DNA of 58,123 bases from contig NZ_BSEX01000001.1 of the NCBI RefSeq assembly GCF_027922045.1, forward strand, positions 137,811 to 195,933, given 5' to 3'. Both the position numbers and the translations under genes were made by a program. Below are positions 42,249-53,412 of this stretch, piece by piece. This DNA comes from Microbacterium terregens (lineage in GTDB: Bacteria; Pseudomonadota; Alphaproteobacteria; Sphingomonadales; Sphingomonadaceae). Position 1 is the first letter of the stretch, and each line of letters begins with the position of its first letter. Below the pieces are notes generated by a model, which saw only the letters and a program-made list of their open reading frames with translations, searched no databases and was not told the DNA's origin.

Positions 42249-43433
42249 ATGCGGGCAAGTTCGTTTCTCTGGGCCTTCTTGGCGGTGAGCCTGGCGGGGT
42301 GCGGTGGTGATGATGGCGCAGAGAGCGGTTCGCCACCCCCGGTCGCGACGCCCACCCCCTCTCCGACACCGACTCCCACGCCGACCCCCTCCCCGACTCC
42401 CGAGCCGGTCGTCGCCGTCGACCAACGGGTGGTAGCCACCTTCGACAACCCGTGGGCCATGGTGTTTCTTCCGGACGGCCGCATGCTCGTGACGGAAAAG
42501 CCCGGGCGCCTGCAACTCGTCACCCAATCCGGCGCCAAGACTGCGGTCGCAAACGTGCCCTCCGTCCGGTTTGCCGGTCAACTGGGCTTGCAGGACGTCG
42601 TCCTCGATCCCGGCTACGCCTCGAACAATCGCATCTGGATCACCTATGCGGAGGCGGCTTCGGGCGGAGAACGGCTCGCGGTCGCGCGTGCGACCCTCAC
42701 CCTCTCCGGGACACCACGCCTGGAGGATGTCGTGGTGATCTGGCGGGAGACCCCGGCGACGACGGGCGGGCAGCTGGGCGGGCGGCTCGCCTTCGCGCCG
42801 GATGGCCGATACCTGTTCATCAGCACGGGGGAGCGCCAGCAAGGAGCGCCCGCACAGGACATGGCCGGAACCCTCGGCAAGATCGTCCGGATCAACCTTG
42901 ACGGCACTCCGGCCGCCGGAAACCCCTTCTCATCCACAGCCGATGCCCGTCCCGAGATCTGGAGCCTTGGCCACCGCAACCCCTATGGGCTGGTGTTCGC
43001 CGCGGACGGACGGCTGTTCGAATCCGAGATGGGTCCTGCCGGTGGAGACGAGTTCAACCTGATCGTCGCGGGCAAGAACTATGGCTGGCCGCGGGTGTCC
43101 GAAGGGGACAATTACGACGGAACCTCGATTCCCCGGCATTCCACGAACAGCGCCTACACAGCGCCGCTGGTCAGCTGGTCGCCGGTGATCGCGCCGGGCG
43201 GAATGATCCAGTATCGCGGCTCGACCTTCGCGGGCTGGACCGGCGACTTCCTGCTTGCCGGCTTGGTGCAGCAGGGCCTGGTCCGCGTCCGTGTGATCGG
43301 CGACCGAGCCAGCGAAGTGGCGCGGATCGGCCTTGGCGCACGCACCCGCGAGGTGGAGGAAGGGCCCGGCGGATCGCTCTGGATCCTGCGCGACGGCGAT
43401 AATGGCGCGCTGGTCGAGCTCACGCCCCGATAA
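42249..43433 (+). CDS. PQQ-dependent sugar dehydrogenase-like lipoprotein
   Basis: This 394-residue lipoprotein (lipobox SLAGC) has a Pro-Thr linker (TPTPSPTPTPTPTPSPTP) and a six-bladed propeller of the glucose/sorbosone dehydrogenase (GSDH) family. Visible blocks are NPWAMVFLPDGRMLVTEKPGRL, QLGLQDVVLDPGY, GGRLAFAPDGRYLFISTGER, GKIVRINLDGT, IWSLGHRNPYGL, EMGPAGGDEFNLIVAGKNYGWP and SPVIAPGGMIQYRG, as in soluble aldose sugar dehydrogenases that use PQQ. The start at ATG 42249 is preceded by GGAG; an ATG five codons earlier is possible. No PQQ synthesis genes are nearby. Confidence 0.9.
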   Translation: MRASSFLWAFLAVSLAGCGGDDGAESGSPPPVATPTPSPTPTPTPTPSPTPEPVVAVDQRVVATFDNPWAMVFLPDGRMLVTEKPGRLQLVTQSGAKTAVANVPSVRFAGQLGLQDVVLDPGYASNNRIWITYAEAASGGERLAVARATLTLSGTPRLEDVVVIWRETPATTGGQLGGRLAFAPDGRYLFISTGERQQGAPAQDMAGTLGKIVRINLDGTPAAGNPFSSTADARPEIWSLGHRNPYGLVFAADGRLFESEMGPAGGDEFNLIVAGKNYGWPRVSEGDNYDGTSIPRHSTNSAYTAPLVSWSPVIAPGGMIQYRGSTFAGWTGDFLLAGLVQQGLVRVRVIGDRASEVARIGLGARTREVEEGPGGSLWILRDGDNGALVELTPR

Positions 43434-43461
43434 GCAGGAGACGAGCCCCGAAAACCGCAAC

Positions 43462-43502
43462 GCCGCCCGGCCTCTTCAGCAATGCTGGAGCGGCCGGACG
43501 GC
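43462..43502. terminator. Imperfect hairpin after the dehydrogenase gene
   Basis: GCCGCCCGGCC pairs with GGCCGGACGGC with one mismatch around a 19-base loop. It lies between convergent dehydrogenase and tRNA-Val genes. There is no T-tract; a weak terminator at best. Confidence 0.4.
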
Positions 43503-43514
43503 GCGGGTTCGATA

Positions 43515-43589
43515 TGGTGGGCGCGGCTGGGATTGAACCAGCGACCCCTGCGGTGTGAACACAGTGCTCTACCACTGAGCTACGCGCCC
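43515..43589 (-). tRNA. tRNA-Val (CAC)
   Basis: A 75-base cloverleaf: GGGCGCG acceptor, D-arm TAGCTCAGTGGTAGAGC, anticodon loop TTCACAC (CAC), T-arm CTGGTTCAATCCCAG and encoded CCA. Confidence 0.96.
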
Positions 43590-43619
43590 GTGCGCCTTTC
43601 GGCGAAACGGGAAGCGGGC

Positions 43620-43647
43620 CTTTAGGCGGTGGAAACCAGGCTGTCCA
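43620..43647 (-). promoter_or_regulatory. Possible promoter of tRNA-Val
   Basis: On the minus strand, TGGACA (43647-43642), 16-base spacer, CTAAAG (43625-43620), about 31 bases before the tRNA. The match is moderate. Confidence 0.45.
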
Positions 43648-43678
43648 GCCCCTTCGCCTCAAAAACCCGCAAGGTCGA

Positions 43679-43951
43679 TCAGTTGACCGAGTCCTTCAGG
43701 CCCTTGCCCGCCTTGAACTTGGGCTGCGAGGATGCCTTGATCGTCATCGGCTCGCCGGTGCGCGGGTTGCGGCCGGTCGACGCCTTGCGCTTGCTGACAG
43801 AGAAGGTGCCGAAACCCACCAGACGCACCTCGTCGCCCTTCTTGAGCGCGGCCGAGATCGACTCGAACACCGCCTCGACTGCCTTGGTCGCATCACCGCG
43901 GCCCAGTCCCGAAAGATCGGCGACCTGACCAATCAGCTCCTGCTTGTTCAT
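43679..43951 (-). CDS. hupB: HU-family DNA-binding protein
   Basis: This 90-residue nucleoid protein begins MNKQELIGQVADLSGLGRGDATKAVEAVF and has the beta-arm region GFGTFSVSKRKASTGRNPRTGEPMTIKASSQPKFKAGKGLKDSVN, the classic HU pattern including the RNPRTGE DNA-intercalating tip. It binds and bends DNA non-specifically. It follows lon on the same strand with a 212-base gap, the common lon-hup order. Confidence 0.97.
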   Translation of the reverse strand: MNKQELIGQVADLSGLGRGDATKAVEAVFESISAALKKGDEVRLVGFGTFSVSKRKASTGRNPRTGEPMTIKASSQPKFKAGKGLKDSVN

Positions 43952-44163
43952 TCGTTCTAACCCCTTTTTGTCGTTGGGGAGCAGGGCACGCGATCGGCCT
44001 TTCCGCCCCCCCGGCAGCCGGGGCAGTTAATGCGCCTCTCCCCGGCCCTGTCAAAGCAATTCGGCCGCACCCCACCCCAGGGATGCGCCATCCAGCCGCA
44101 CCGGCGTAGGCCGCGCGGGAGTGGTTACTCCACCCCCCGCGGCCCTTGACCGAAGCGTCGGGA
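43952..44163. other. lon-hupB intergenic region
   Basis: 212 bases holding the hupB promoter and any lon terminator. A pyrimidine-rich stretch lies near the hupB start on this strand. Nothing else recognised. Confidence 0.4.
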
Positions 44164-46560
<2,397 letters not shown>

Positions 46561-46600
46561 GCAAACTCCGGCGGCGCCGCACGCCGGCGCCATTGGCCTG

Positions 46601-46630
46601 TATATGGGGATGTGGCGCGGCGGCATCAAT
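46601..46630 (-). promoter_or_regulatory. Heat-shock (RpoH-type) promoter of lon
   Basis: On the minus strand, -10 CCCCATATA (46609-46601), 14-base spacer, -35-like ATTGATG (46630-46624), about 41 bases before the lon ATG. The -10 fits the sigma-32 consensus CCCCATNT; the -35 is partial. Confidence 0.6.
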
Positions 46631-46698
46631 CGCCGGTCGACCGCAACCACGCTCCCCGCCGGCTTGTGGGGCGCAGCCACGTCGCCCATGAAGTAGCG

Positions 46699-48405
46699 AT
46701 GTTCAAGAACGCTGCGCCGCTCCTCCCGCTTCTGCTCTCGCTCCCCGCGTCCGCCCACCCGATCGAGAAGGGAATGCCCCCCATCAGCGCGCAGACCCAG
46801 CGTTCGGGCGGAGCACTGACTGCCGAGCGCGCTGCCCTGCGGCTGCATTCGGCCGACCTCGCGATCGAGGTGATCCCGTCGCGTCAGCAGCTGTCCGGTG
46901 TCGCAACGCTGGAGCTGCACACCCTCGCACCCGTCCAGCGGCTGCTGATCGACCTCGACACCAATCTACCGGTTTCCGAGGTCGCGCTCGCCGGCAAGAC
47001 ACTGCCGCGGGCCGCCTGGAGCCATGTCGACGGCGTGCTGACCGTGACGCCGGACAGCCCGGTTGCCGCCGGTGCGAGCATACCCCTGCGCATCACCTAT
47101 GCGGGCACGCCGCATGTCGCGGTCCGGGCGCCCTGGGACGACGGCATCGTCTGGTCGCAGGCGCCGGACGGCTCCCATTGGGCGGCGACCACGGCACAGG
47201 GCTATGGCTGCGACCTGTTCTGGCCGTGCTTCGACTTCCCCCAGGGCGAACCCGCCGTCGTCACGCTCCACATCACCGTGCCCAAGGGGCTGAAGGCGCC
47301 CTCGAACGGTGTGCTGCTGGGCGTCGACACGCTGCCGGACGGGCGCACGACCTGGAACTGGCGGGCGACCACGATCAACCCCTATGACGTCGCGCTCAAC
47401 ATCGGCCCCTATGCGGAGCTGTCCGGCAGCTATCGCAGCCGCTTCGGCAACAGCGTGCCGCTCCACTATTGGTACCTGCCTGGCAAGGAGGCGCAGGCGA
47501 AGCGGCTGTTCGCCGAATTCGCACCGACGCTCGACTTCTTCGAAACGCTGATCGGCCCCTTCCCGTTCGGCGCGGAGAAGCTGGGGGTCGTCGAGACGCC
47601 GCACATGGGCATGGAGCACCAGACCATCAACGCCTATGGCAACAACTATGCCCAAGCGCCCGAGGGCTTCGACTGGCTGTTCCAGCACGAGCTGAGCCAC
47701 GAATGGTTCGGCAACCAGATGACGGCGGCCGACTGGGACGACTTCTGGCTGCACGAGGGCTTTGGCCAGTACATGCAGCCGCTCTACGGCCGCTGGCGCG
47801 AGGGCGAGGCCCGCTACGCCGCCATGATGGCGCAGCAGCGCTTGCGCATCTTCAACAAGGCGCCCCTGGTTTCCGGCACCTCGCGCACCAGCGAGGAAGT
47901 CTATGAGGACGGAAAGGGCGGCCCAGGCGCCGACATCTACTTCAAGGGGGCGTGGGTGCTCCACACCTTGCGCAACCTGATCGGCGACGCCGCCTTCTTC
48001 GACGCCACCCGCCGCCTGGTGTATGGACGGCCGGACCCGCGCCCGGGCAATTTCGAACCGCGCTTCGCGACCACCGCCGAGTTCGAAAAGCTGGCGGCGC
48101 AGGCGGCCGGGCGCGACCTCGACTGGTTCTTCGGCATCTATCTGCACGAGGCGGCACTGCCCGAGCTGGTCGAGACCCGCAACGGCGACCAGTTGCACCT
48201 GCGCTGGAAGACGCCGAACGACCGTCCCTTCCCCCTGCCCGTCGAGGTGCAGGTCGGCGAACGCCTGGAAACCGTTTCCATGACCGGCAATCAGGGTAGC
48301 CTGACCGTGCCTGCCGGTGTCCATCTGGTGATCGACCCGATGGCGCGCATCCTGCGCCGGTCTGAGGCCGTGGAGCGGTACCAGGCGCAGCAAGCCGCGA
48401 AATAG
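46699..48405 (+). CDS. M1-family zinc aminopeptidase, exported
   Basis: This 568-residue gluzincin metallopeptidase has a signal peptide (MFKNAAPLLPLLLSLPASAH), an N-terminal beta-domain, a GMEH exopeptidase-like motif in HMGMEHQTINAY and the zinc site HELSHEW (about residue 330) with the downstream glutamate in WLHEGFGQYM. The later helical domain is reduced compared with four-domain M1 enzymes. It should trim peptides in the periplasm. The start at ATG 46699 is divergent to lon with 138 bases between. Confidence 0.92.
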   Translation: MFKNAAPLLPLLLSLPASAHPIEKGMPPISAQTQRSGGALTAERAALRLHSADLAIEVIPSRQQLSGVATLELHTLAPVQRLLIDLDTNLPVSEVALAGKTLPRAAWSHVDGVLTVTPDSPVAAGASIPLRITYAGTPHVAVRAPWDDGIVWSQAPDGSHWAATTAQGYGCDLFWPCFDFPQGEPAVVTLHITVPKGLKAPSNGVLLGVDTLPDGRTTWNWRATTINPYDVALNIGPYAELSGSYRSRFGNSVPLHYWYLPGKEAQAKRLFAEFAPTLDFFETLIGPFPFGAEKLGVVETPHMGMEHQTINAYGNNYAQAPEGFDWLFQHELSHEWFGNQMTAADWDDFWLHEGFGQYMQPLYGRWREGEARYAAMMAQQRLRIFNKAPLVSGTSRTSEEVYEDGKGGPGADIYFKGAWVLHTLRNLIGDAAFFDATRRLVYGRPDPRPGNFEPRFATTAEFEKLAAQAAGRDLDWFFGIYLHEAALPELVETRNGDQLHLRWKTPNDRPFPLPVEVQVGERLETVSMTGNQGSLTVPAGVHLVIDPMARILRRSEAVERYQAQQAAK

Positions 48406-48409
48406 CCGC

Positions 48410-50386
48410 TCAGGACGCGGCGACCAGCGCCTCCAGCGCCGGCAAGGCGAGCGGCTCGGCGCAGAGATAGCCCTGGAAGAACTGGCAGCCTTCCTTGGCG
48501 AGCAGGTCCAGCTGCTCCTCCGTCTCGACTCCTTCCGCCACGACGGCGAGACCAAGCGATCGCGCCATGTCGATCACCCCCCGCACCACCACGCGGTCGC
48601 GCGGCGATCCGGTGATGTCCTGGGTCAGGCTCTTGTCGATCTTGAGATAGTCGAGCGGCAGCGCCTTCAGATAGGCAAGGCTCGAATAGCCCGTCCCGAA
48701 ATCGTCGATCGCCACGCGGCATCCGCCGGTGCGCAGTTCTGCGAGCAGGCCGGACGCCTCCCCCAAGTCCTCGATCAGCCCGCTTTCGGTGATCTCCACC
48801 GTCAGCCGGTTGCGCGGAAAGCCGCTTGCGTCGACCCGGTCGAGCAGCAGGTCGGCGAAACCGGGGTGGGCTACGTCCTCCGCCGTCACGTTGATCGACA
48901 AGCGCAGGCGGGCGAGGCTCTCCGGCCAGCGCGCGGCGCGACGCAGGGCGCAGCGCTGGACATGCTCGGAGAGCGCGACGGAGAGCCCGGCGCGCTCCGC
49001 CGCTCCGAACAGAGCCTCCGCGCCGATCTCGCCCCGTGTGGGATGCCGCCAGCGCGCGAGCGCCTCCACGCCCACGATGCGGCCGCCGCCGATCGCCACC
49101 TGCGGCTGGAACAGGATTTCCACCTCGTCCCGCTCGATCGCCTGCGGGATATCGAGCGCCAGCCCGTCGAGTTCTTCGCGCCGCCGCCGATCGCCCTCTG
49201 CGGCGTCGGCCGCGAACCGCGCCCTCTGAAGCAACTGGGCCGCGGTCTCTCCTGCAACGCTCGTCACGTGACCGATGCGTGTGGAGAGCCGCGCGACCTG
49301 CTCGCCGGTCACGAACGGACGCGCCAGCGCCTGGCGGACCGCGGCGTCCGCACGCTGCATCTGCGCTTGCCCCACACCGAATGCCCCGATCAGGAACTCG
49401 GCGCCTTCTGCGCGCGCGACCACCGCCCGCCGGCCGAGCGGTTCGCCGACCGCTGCCTCGATCCGGCGTAGCGCCGCGCGCAGCAGCCAGTCGCCTGCCT
49501 CCCTCCCAAGGTCCCGATTGATCGCTTCCACACCGCCCAGGGACACCAGCGACAGCGAAACCGCGCGCCCCGCGCCCAGCCGCCCGTCGATCCAGGCGGT
49601 GGCGCCAGCGAGGTCACATACTTCCGGCCCGGCCGGTGCCTGCGCGGCGCCGCCGTCCGCGACGAGGGGCTCCACCAGCGCGCGCATGCCGCCGCCCTGC
49701 AGATCGCGCTGCAGATGCACCACCATCCGGCCTTGTCCCGGAACGGTCTGTGCAAAGGCGACCGCCGGACGCCGTGCGTCCAGGCTGCGGCGCGCGTCGC
49801 GCAAGCTCGCACGCGCGGATTTCGGCAGCGCCCCCAGCAGCGCATGCGTCGTCGGCGCAAGATCGAGATGCAGCATCGCGGCCAGGGCAGGAGAAAGGCG
49901 GTGGCGATCGCTTGCCCGGTCATAGGACCAGGCAAGCGCCCCGGCGCGCCCGTCCAGGTCCCGCCAGCCACCCCCCAGGCGCTCGACGTGGCGGAAGGCG
50001 AAGCGCACCGCCTGCGCCAGCTCGATCTCGGTGACGGGGCTCACCAGAAAATGGGTGGCGCCGGCGGCAAGCACGTCGTCCAGGCGCGCGGCATCCCCCT
50101 TCGACAACAAGGCCAGCAGCGCGCCCGGCGCGTCCGATACCGGCGCCGCAAGGTCCGCCAGCGCGGCAAGCCCGTCCTCCAGCGCGCCGCGCGCATCGAC
50201 GACGGCGACAGGGGCGCCGCTCGTTCGAAACCGCTGTGCAACACCGTCCCTGCGGCGGGCGGCGATCACCTGCCACCCAGCCTTGGCATAGAGGTTCGAC
50301 AGTTCGTCGCGCTGCCGAAAGGAGAGAAGGAACAGCATCGGGTTCGCGATGCCTTGGCTCGTGCCGACTGCGCCCATCTGCCCCAT
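48410..50386 (-). CDS. EAL-domain cyclic-di-GMP phosphodiesterase with degenerate GGDEF
   Basis: This 658-residue cytosolic protein has an N-terminal receiver-like region, a diguanylate cyclase domain whose catalytic site is RAEGAEF instead of GGDEF, and a C-terminal EAL domain. The EAL site is intact: GVEALARW, INVTAEDV, VEITESGLI, DDFGTGYSSLAYLKALPLDYLKIDKS, AEGVETEEQ and QGYLCAEP. It should hydrolyse c-di-GMP to pGpG, with the GGDEF half regulatory. It ends 5 bases from the convergent M1 gene. Confidence 0.92.
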   Translation of the reverse strand: MGQMGAVGTSQGIANPMLFLLSFRQRDELSNLYAKAGWQVIAARRRDGVAQRFRTSGAPVAVVDARGALEDGLAALADLAAPVSDAPGALLALLSKGDAARLDDVLAAGATHFLVSPVTEIELAQAVRFAFRHVERLGGGWRDLDGRAGALAWSYDRASDRHRLSPALAAMLHLDLAPTTHALLGALPKSARASLRDARRSLDARRPAVAFAQTVPGQGRMVVHLQRDLQGGGMRALVEPLVADGGAAQAPAGPEVCDLAGATAWIDGRLGAGRAVSLSLVSLGGVEAINRDLGREAGDWLLRAALRRIEAAVGEPLGRRAVVARAEGAEFLIGAFGVGQAQMQRADAAVRQALARPFVTGEQVARLSTRIGHVTSVAGETAAQLLQRARFAADAAEGDRRRREELDGLALDIPQAIERDEVEILFQPQVAIGGGRIVGVEALARWRHPTRGEIGAEALFGAAERAGLSVALSEHVQRCALRRAARWPESLARLRLSINVTAEDVAHPGFADLLLDRVDASGFPRNRLTVEITESGLIEDLGEASGLLAELRTGGCRVAIDDFGTGYSSLAYLKALPLDYLKIDKSLTQDITGSPRDRVVVRGVIDMARSLGLAVVAEGVETEEQLDLLAKEGCQFFQGYLCAEPLALPALEALVAAS

Positions 50387-50468
50387 GCGCGGACCCTAGC
50401 CGCCCGGCACGGGTTCGCCAATCCGCCACGGCCTTGTCTCATCTCGGGCGAAGCCCTAGCTCAGGGGC

Positions 50469-51467
50469 ATGGCAAGCGCCTCCGCCCTGATCGATGCGCA
50501 TGGCCGCACCATTCGCTACCTGCGCATCTCCGTGACGGATCGATGCGACCTCCGCTGCCGCTATTGCATGTCGGAGACGATGCAGTTCCTGCCGCGCGAA
50601 CGCCTGATGAGCGTCGACGAGATCGCGACCCTGGCGGAGTGCTTCATCGCCCGCGGCGTGCACAAGATCCGTCTCTCGGGCGGCGAGCCGCTGATGCGCG
50701 GCGACACGGTGGCTCTGGCGGAGCGGCTGGGAAGCCGGCTGGGCAACGGGCTCGACGAGCTCACCATGACGACCAACGCCACCCGTCTCGCGCGGCATGC
50801 CGGGGCGCTGGCGGCGGCGGGGATCCGGCGCATCAACGTCAGCCTCGACAGCCGCGACCCCGACACCTTCCGGCATATCACCCGGACCGGCGACCTGGCG
50901 CGGGTGCTGGAAGGAATCGAGGCGGCGCGCGCGGCCGGCATCGCCATCAAGATCAACATGGTGGCCCTCAAGGGGCTCAACGAGCACGAGATCGCGCCCA
51001 TGCTCGCCTGGTGCGGGGAGCAGGGCTTCGACCTCTCCCTCATCGAAACCATGCCGCTCGGCGTCATCGACGAGGATCGTACCGACCGGTTCCTGCCGCT
51101 GCCCCAGGTGTTCGAGGACCTCTCGGCGCGGTTTTCTCTCGTGCGGGATGCCTTCCGCACCGCCGGCCCCGCCCGCTACTGGCAGCTCGCGGGCACCACC
51201 ACGCGGCTGGGCCTCATCTCCCCGCTGACCGCCAACTTCTGTGACGGGTGCAATCGCGTGCGACTGACGACCGAAGGATTGCTCTACCTCTGTCTGGGGC
51301 AGGATGCGCATGTCGACCTCCGCGCGGCCCTGCGCGACGGCGGCCCGCCCGCGGTCGATGCGGCGATCGAGGCCGCCATGGCGCGCAAGCCCGCCGCACA
51401 CGACTTCCGGATCGCGCCCGGCGCGGCCCCCGCCGTTGCCCGTCACATGAGCGTCACCGGCGGATGA
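50469..51467 (+). CDS. moaA: GTP 3',8-cyclase MoaA (molybdenum cofactor synthesis)
   Basis: This 332-residue radical SAM enzyme performs the first molybdopterin step. The N-terminal cluster motif is CDLRCRYC (cysteines 26, 30, 33). The C-terminal cluster motif is FCDGCNRVRLTTEGLLYLCLG, and the protein ends in the conserved Gly-Gly pair (SVTGG) needed for MoaA activity. moaC and other moa genes are not in the window. Its stop overlaps the nadK ATG (ATGA). Confidence 0.97.
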   Translation: MASASALIDAHGRTIRYLRISVTDRCDLRCRYCMSETMQFLPRERLMSVDEIATLAECFIARGVHKIRLSGGEPLMRGDTVALAERLGSRLGNGLDELTMTTNATRLARHAGALAAAGIRRINVSLDSRDPDTFRHITRTGDLARVLEGIEAARAAGIAIKINMVALKGLNEHEIAPMLAWCGEQGFDLSLIETMPLGVIDEDRTDRFLPLPQVFEDLSARFSLVRDAFRTAGPARYWQLAGTTTRLGLISPLTANFCDGCNRVRLTTEGLLYLCLGQDAHVDLRAALRDGGPPAVDAAIEAAMARKPAAHDFRIAPGAAPAVARHMSVTGG

Positions 51468-52240
51468 CCACGCCGCTGCGCCGAGCGCTGATCGCCTCCC
51501 CGACGCCCGCTGCGCAGGAGGCGGAGCGAGAACTGCGCGAGCAGTATGAATGGGCGTCTCTGGAAGAGGCCGAGCTGGTGGTCGCGCTGGGCGGCGACGG
51601 CTTCCTCCTCCAGGTGCTGCACCAGCTGCTGGAGTGCCGGTCCAACGTGCCGGTCTTCGGCATGAACCTCGGCACCGTCGGGTTCCTGATGAACGAGTGG
51701 CGCCTGGGTGGCCTCGACGAGCGGCTGGCGCGCGCGAAGCCGTTCAAGGTCTCTCCGCTCGAGATGCTGACGGAGACGATCTCGGGCGAGGTTCGCCGCC
51801 TGCCCGCGATCAACGAGGTGTCGCTGCTGCGCGAGACGCGCCAGGCGGCCAAGATCGAGGTCAGCGTGAACGATCGGGTGGTGATGCCCGAGCTGGTCTG
51901 CGACGGCATCCTGGCAGCGACCCCCGCAGGCTCCACCGCCTACAACCTGTCCGCGAACGGCCCGATCCTGCCGCTTGGCTCCGCGATGCTGGCACTGACG
52001 CCGATCAGCCCGTTCCGCCCGCGTCGCTGGCGGGGCGCGATCCTGCCCGATCGCGCGCGCATCTCGCTTCGCATCCTGGAGGCTGAGAAGCGCCCGGTGA
52101 GCGCCGTCGCCGACCAGCGCGAGGTGCGGGATGTCGCACGCGTGGAGGTGGAGATCGACCGCATGCGCGACCTGACGCTGATGTTCGATCCGGAGCATGC
52201 GCTCGACGATCGAATCACGATGGAACAGTTCATCGCCTGA
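51464..52240 (+). CDS. nadK: NAD kinase
   Basis: This 258-residue enzyme phosphorylates NAD to NADP. It shows the kinase GGDG motif (VVALGGDGFLLQVLHQ), NLGTVGFLMNEW, INEVSLLRE and the substrate-loop ATPAGSTAYNLSANGPILP. Length is typical for alphaproteobacterial NadK. The start is the ATG in the 4-base overlap with moaA. Coupling of the two genes is probably just economical packing. Confidence 0.96.
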   Translation: MTTPLRRALIASPTPAAQEAERELREQYEWASLEEAELVVALGGDGFLLQVLHQLLECRSNVPVFGMNLGTVGFLMNEWRLGGLDERLARAKPFKVSPLEMLTETISGEVRRLPAINEVSLLRETRQAAKIEVSVNDRVVMPELVCDGILAATPAGSTAYNLSANGPILPLGSAMLALTPISPFRPRRWRGAILPDRARISLRILEAEKRPVSAVADQREVRDVARVEVEIDRMRDLTLMFDPEHALDDRITMEQFIA

Positions 52241-52317
52241 GGCGCCGCGGATTTTGAGTTATTTTCGTCCCGGATCAGACACTTACTGAGAATCGGGAAA
52301 AAAGCCGCGCGGGGTGC

Positions 52318-52346
52318 TTGCCAGATCCGAAAACCCGCTGCTATAG
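52318..52346 (+). promoter_or_regulatory. Sigma-70 promoter of tRNA-Asn
   Basis: TTGCCA (52318-52323), 17-base spacer, CTATAG (52341-52346), 17 bases before the tRNA 5' end. Confidence 0.72.
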
Positions 52347-52363
52347 GCGCGCCTCCGAAGCGT

Positions 52364-52438
52364 TCCCCGGTAGCTCAGCGGTAGAGCAATCGACTGTTAA
52401 TCGATCGGTCGCCTGTTCGAATCAGGCCCGGGGAGCCA
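52364..52438 (+). tRNA. tRNA-Asn (GTT)
   Basis: A 75-base cloverleaf: TCCCCGG acceptor pairing with CCGGGGA, D-arm TAGCTCAGCGGTAGAGC, anticodon loop CTGTTAA (GTT), T-arm CCTGTTCGAATCAGG and encoded CCA. Confidence 0.96.
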
Positions 52439-52806
52439 CTCTTCCAGACACCGCCGACTGCTTGCAGCTTCCGCCTTCTGGCGTGGAAGAGCACTGGCCG
52501 CGCAGCGCCGAAGCGGCCCCTGTCGTGTGCGCCCTCGCGGGAGGGCCGCTTCAGCACAATCCACACGCCAGCATTTTCGAAAGAGACGCGCGCCGGCGCG
52601 CCTGTTCGGACTCGGACCGATGCGGAAGCCTGTAAGCCCCTCTACCACAACGTCTTTTCGGGCCCGGTCACATACCGTTCAGGAACGGCTAAGCTGCGAA
52701 GTTGCACAACTCATCGTACCGGGTCAAAGAACCCAAACGCCCCGACGTTCGTTCTGAGGTTGTGCCGCCCTTCGTCGGCGAAAATATGCGGCAGTGGAGA
52801 AACTCG
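52439..52806. other. Gene-poor region after tRNA-Asn with two long-range hairpins
   Basis: 368 bases without a convincing gene. An 8-base dyad CTCTTCCA/TGGAAGAG (52439-52446 with 52484-52491) starts at the tRNA 3' end and a 9-base dyad AAGCGGCCC/GGGCCGCTT (52511-52519 with 52543-52551) follows. The remainder holds the promoter of the downstream lipoprotein gene. Small frames here overlap the tRNA and are ignored. Confidence 0.5.
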
Positions 52807-53394
52807 ATGCAGTCATCCAGGTTCGATCGCAAGCGTCTCGCCGGTTTCGGCACTGCGATCGTGGGGGCGCTGGTGCTCGCCGCCTGCGCTACCCCAACCC
52901 CCTATCGGCCGGCGACCGGCAGCGGCTTTGCCCGGACGGGGTATTCCGACGAGCAGATCGAAGCCAATCGCTTCCAGGTCACCTTCGCCGGCAACACGCT
53001 CACGTCGCGTGAGACGGTCGAGCGCTACCTGCTGTTCCGCGCCGCACAGCTGACGATCGAGCGCGGCTTCGACTATTTCGTCCTCGTCGACCGCGACACC
53101 GAACGCCGCACGCGCACCTATGCGACGCCCGATCCCTATTGGGGCGGCTATGGCGGCTTCGGCGCGTGGAGCCCCTACTGGCGCTTCCACGGTCCGGCCT
53201 ATGGCTGGCGCGGCTGGGGACCCTATGGCGACCCGTTCTACAACACCGATATCCGCACGGTCGACAAGTACGAGGCGTCGGCGGAGATCATCGTGGGTCG
53301 TGGGCCGAAGCCGACGGACAATGTGCGCGCGTTCGATGCGCGGGCAGTGATCGAGAACCTCGGTCCGCGCGTGCAGATGCCGCAGCCGAACTGA
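52807..53394 (+). CDS. CC0125/CC1285-type lipoprotein
   Basis: This 195-residue lipoprotein has a signal peptide ending in the lipobox LVLAAC. The mature domain GYSDEQIEANRFQVTFAGNTLTSRETVERYLLFRAAQLTIERGFDYFVLVDRDTERR resembles the Caulobacter CC0125/CC1285 family, followed by a Gly/Tyr/Trp/Pro-rich segment and a strand KYEASAEIIVGRG. Function is unknown. The start at ATG 52807 has GGAGAA at 7 bases; earlier in-frame codons would hide the signal peptide. A strong bidirectional terminator follows. Confidence 0.85.
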   Translation: MQSSRFDRKRLAGFGTAIVGALVLAACATPTPYRPATGSGFARTGYSDEQIEANRFQVTFAGNTLTSRETVERYLLFRAAQLTIERGFDYFVLVDRDTERRTRTYATPDPYWGGYGGFGAWSPYWRFHGPAYGWRGWGPYGDPFYNTDIRTVDKYEASAEIIVGRGPKPTDNVRAFDARAVIENLGPRVQMPQPN

Positions 53395-53412
53395 TCCTCC
53401 TTCCCCTCCAGC

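Noticed and set aside
52684..52704. Third EcfG promoter upstream of the CC0125-type lipoprotein
   Set aside because: GGAAC is present but no CGTT follows at 16-17 bases; the nearest match is AGTT at the wrong spacing.
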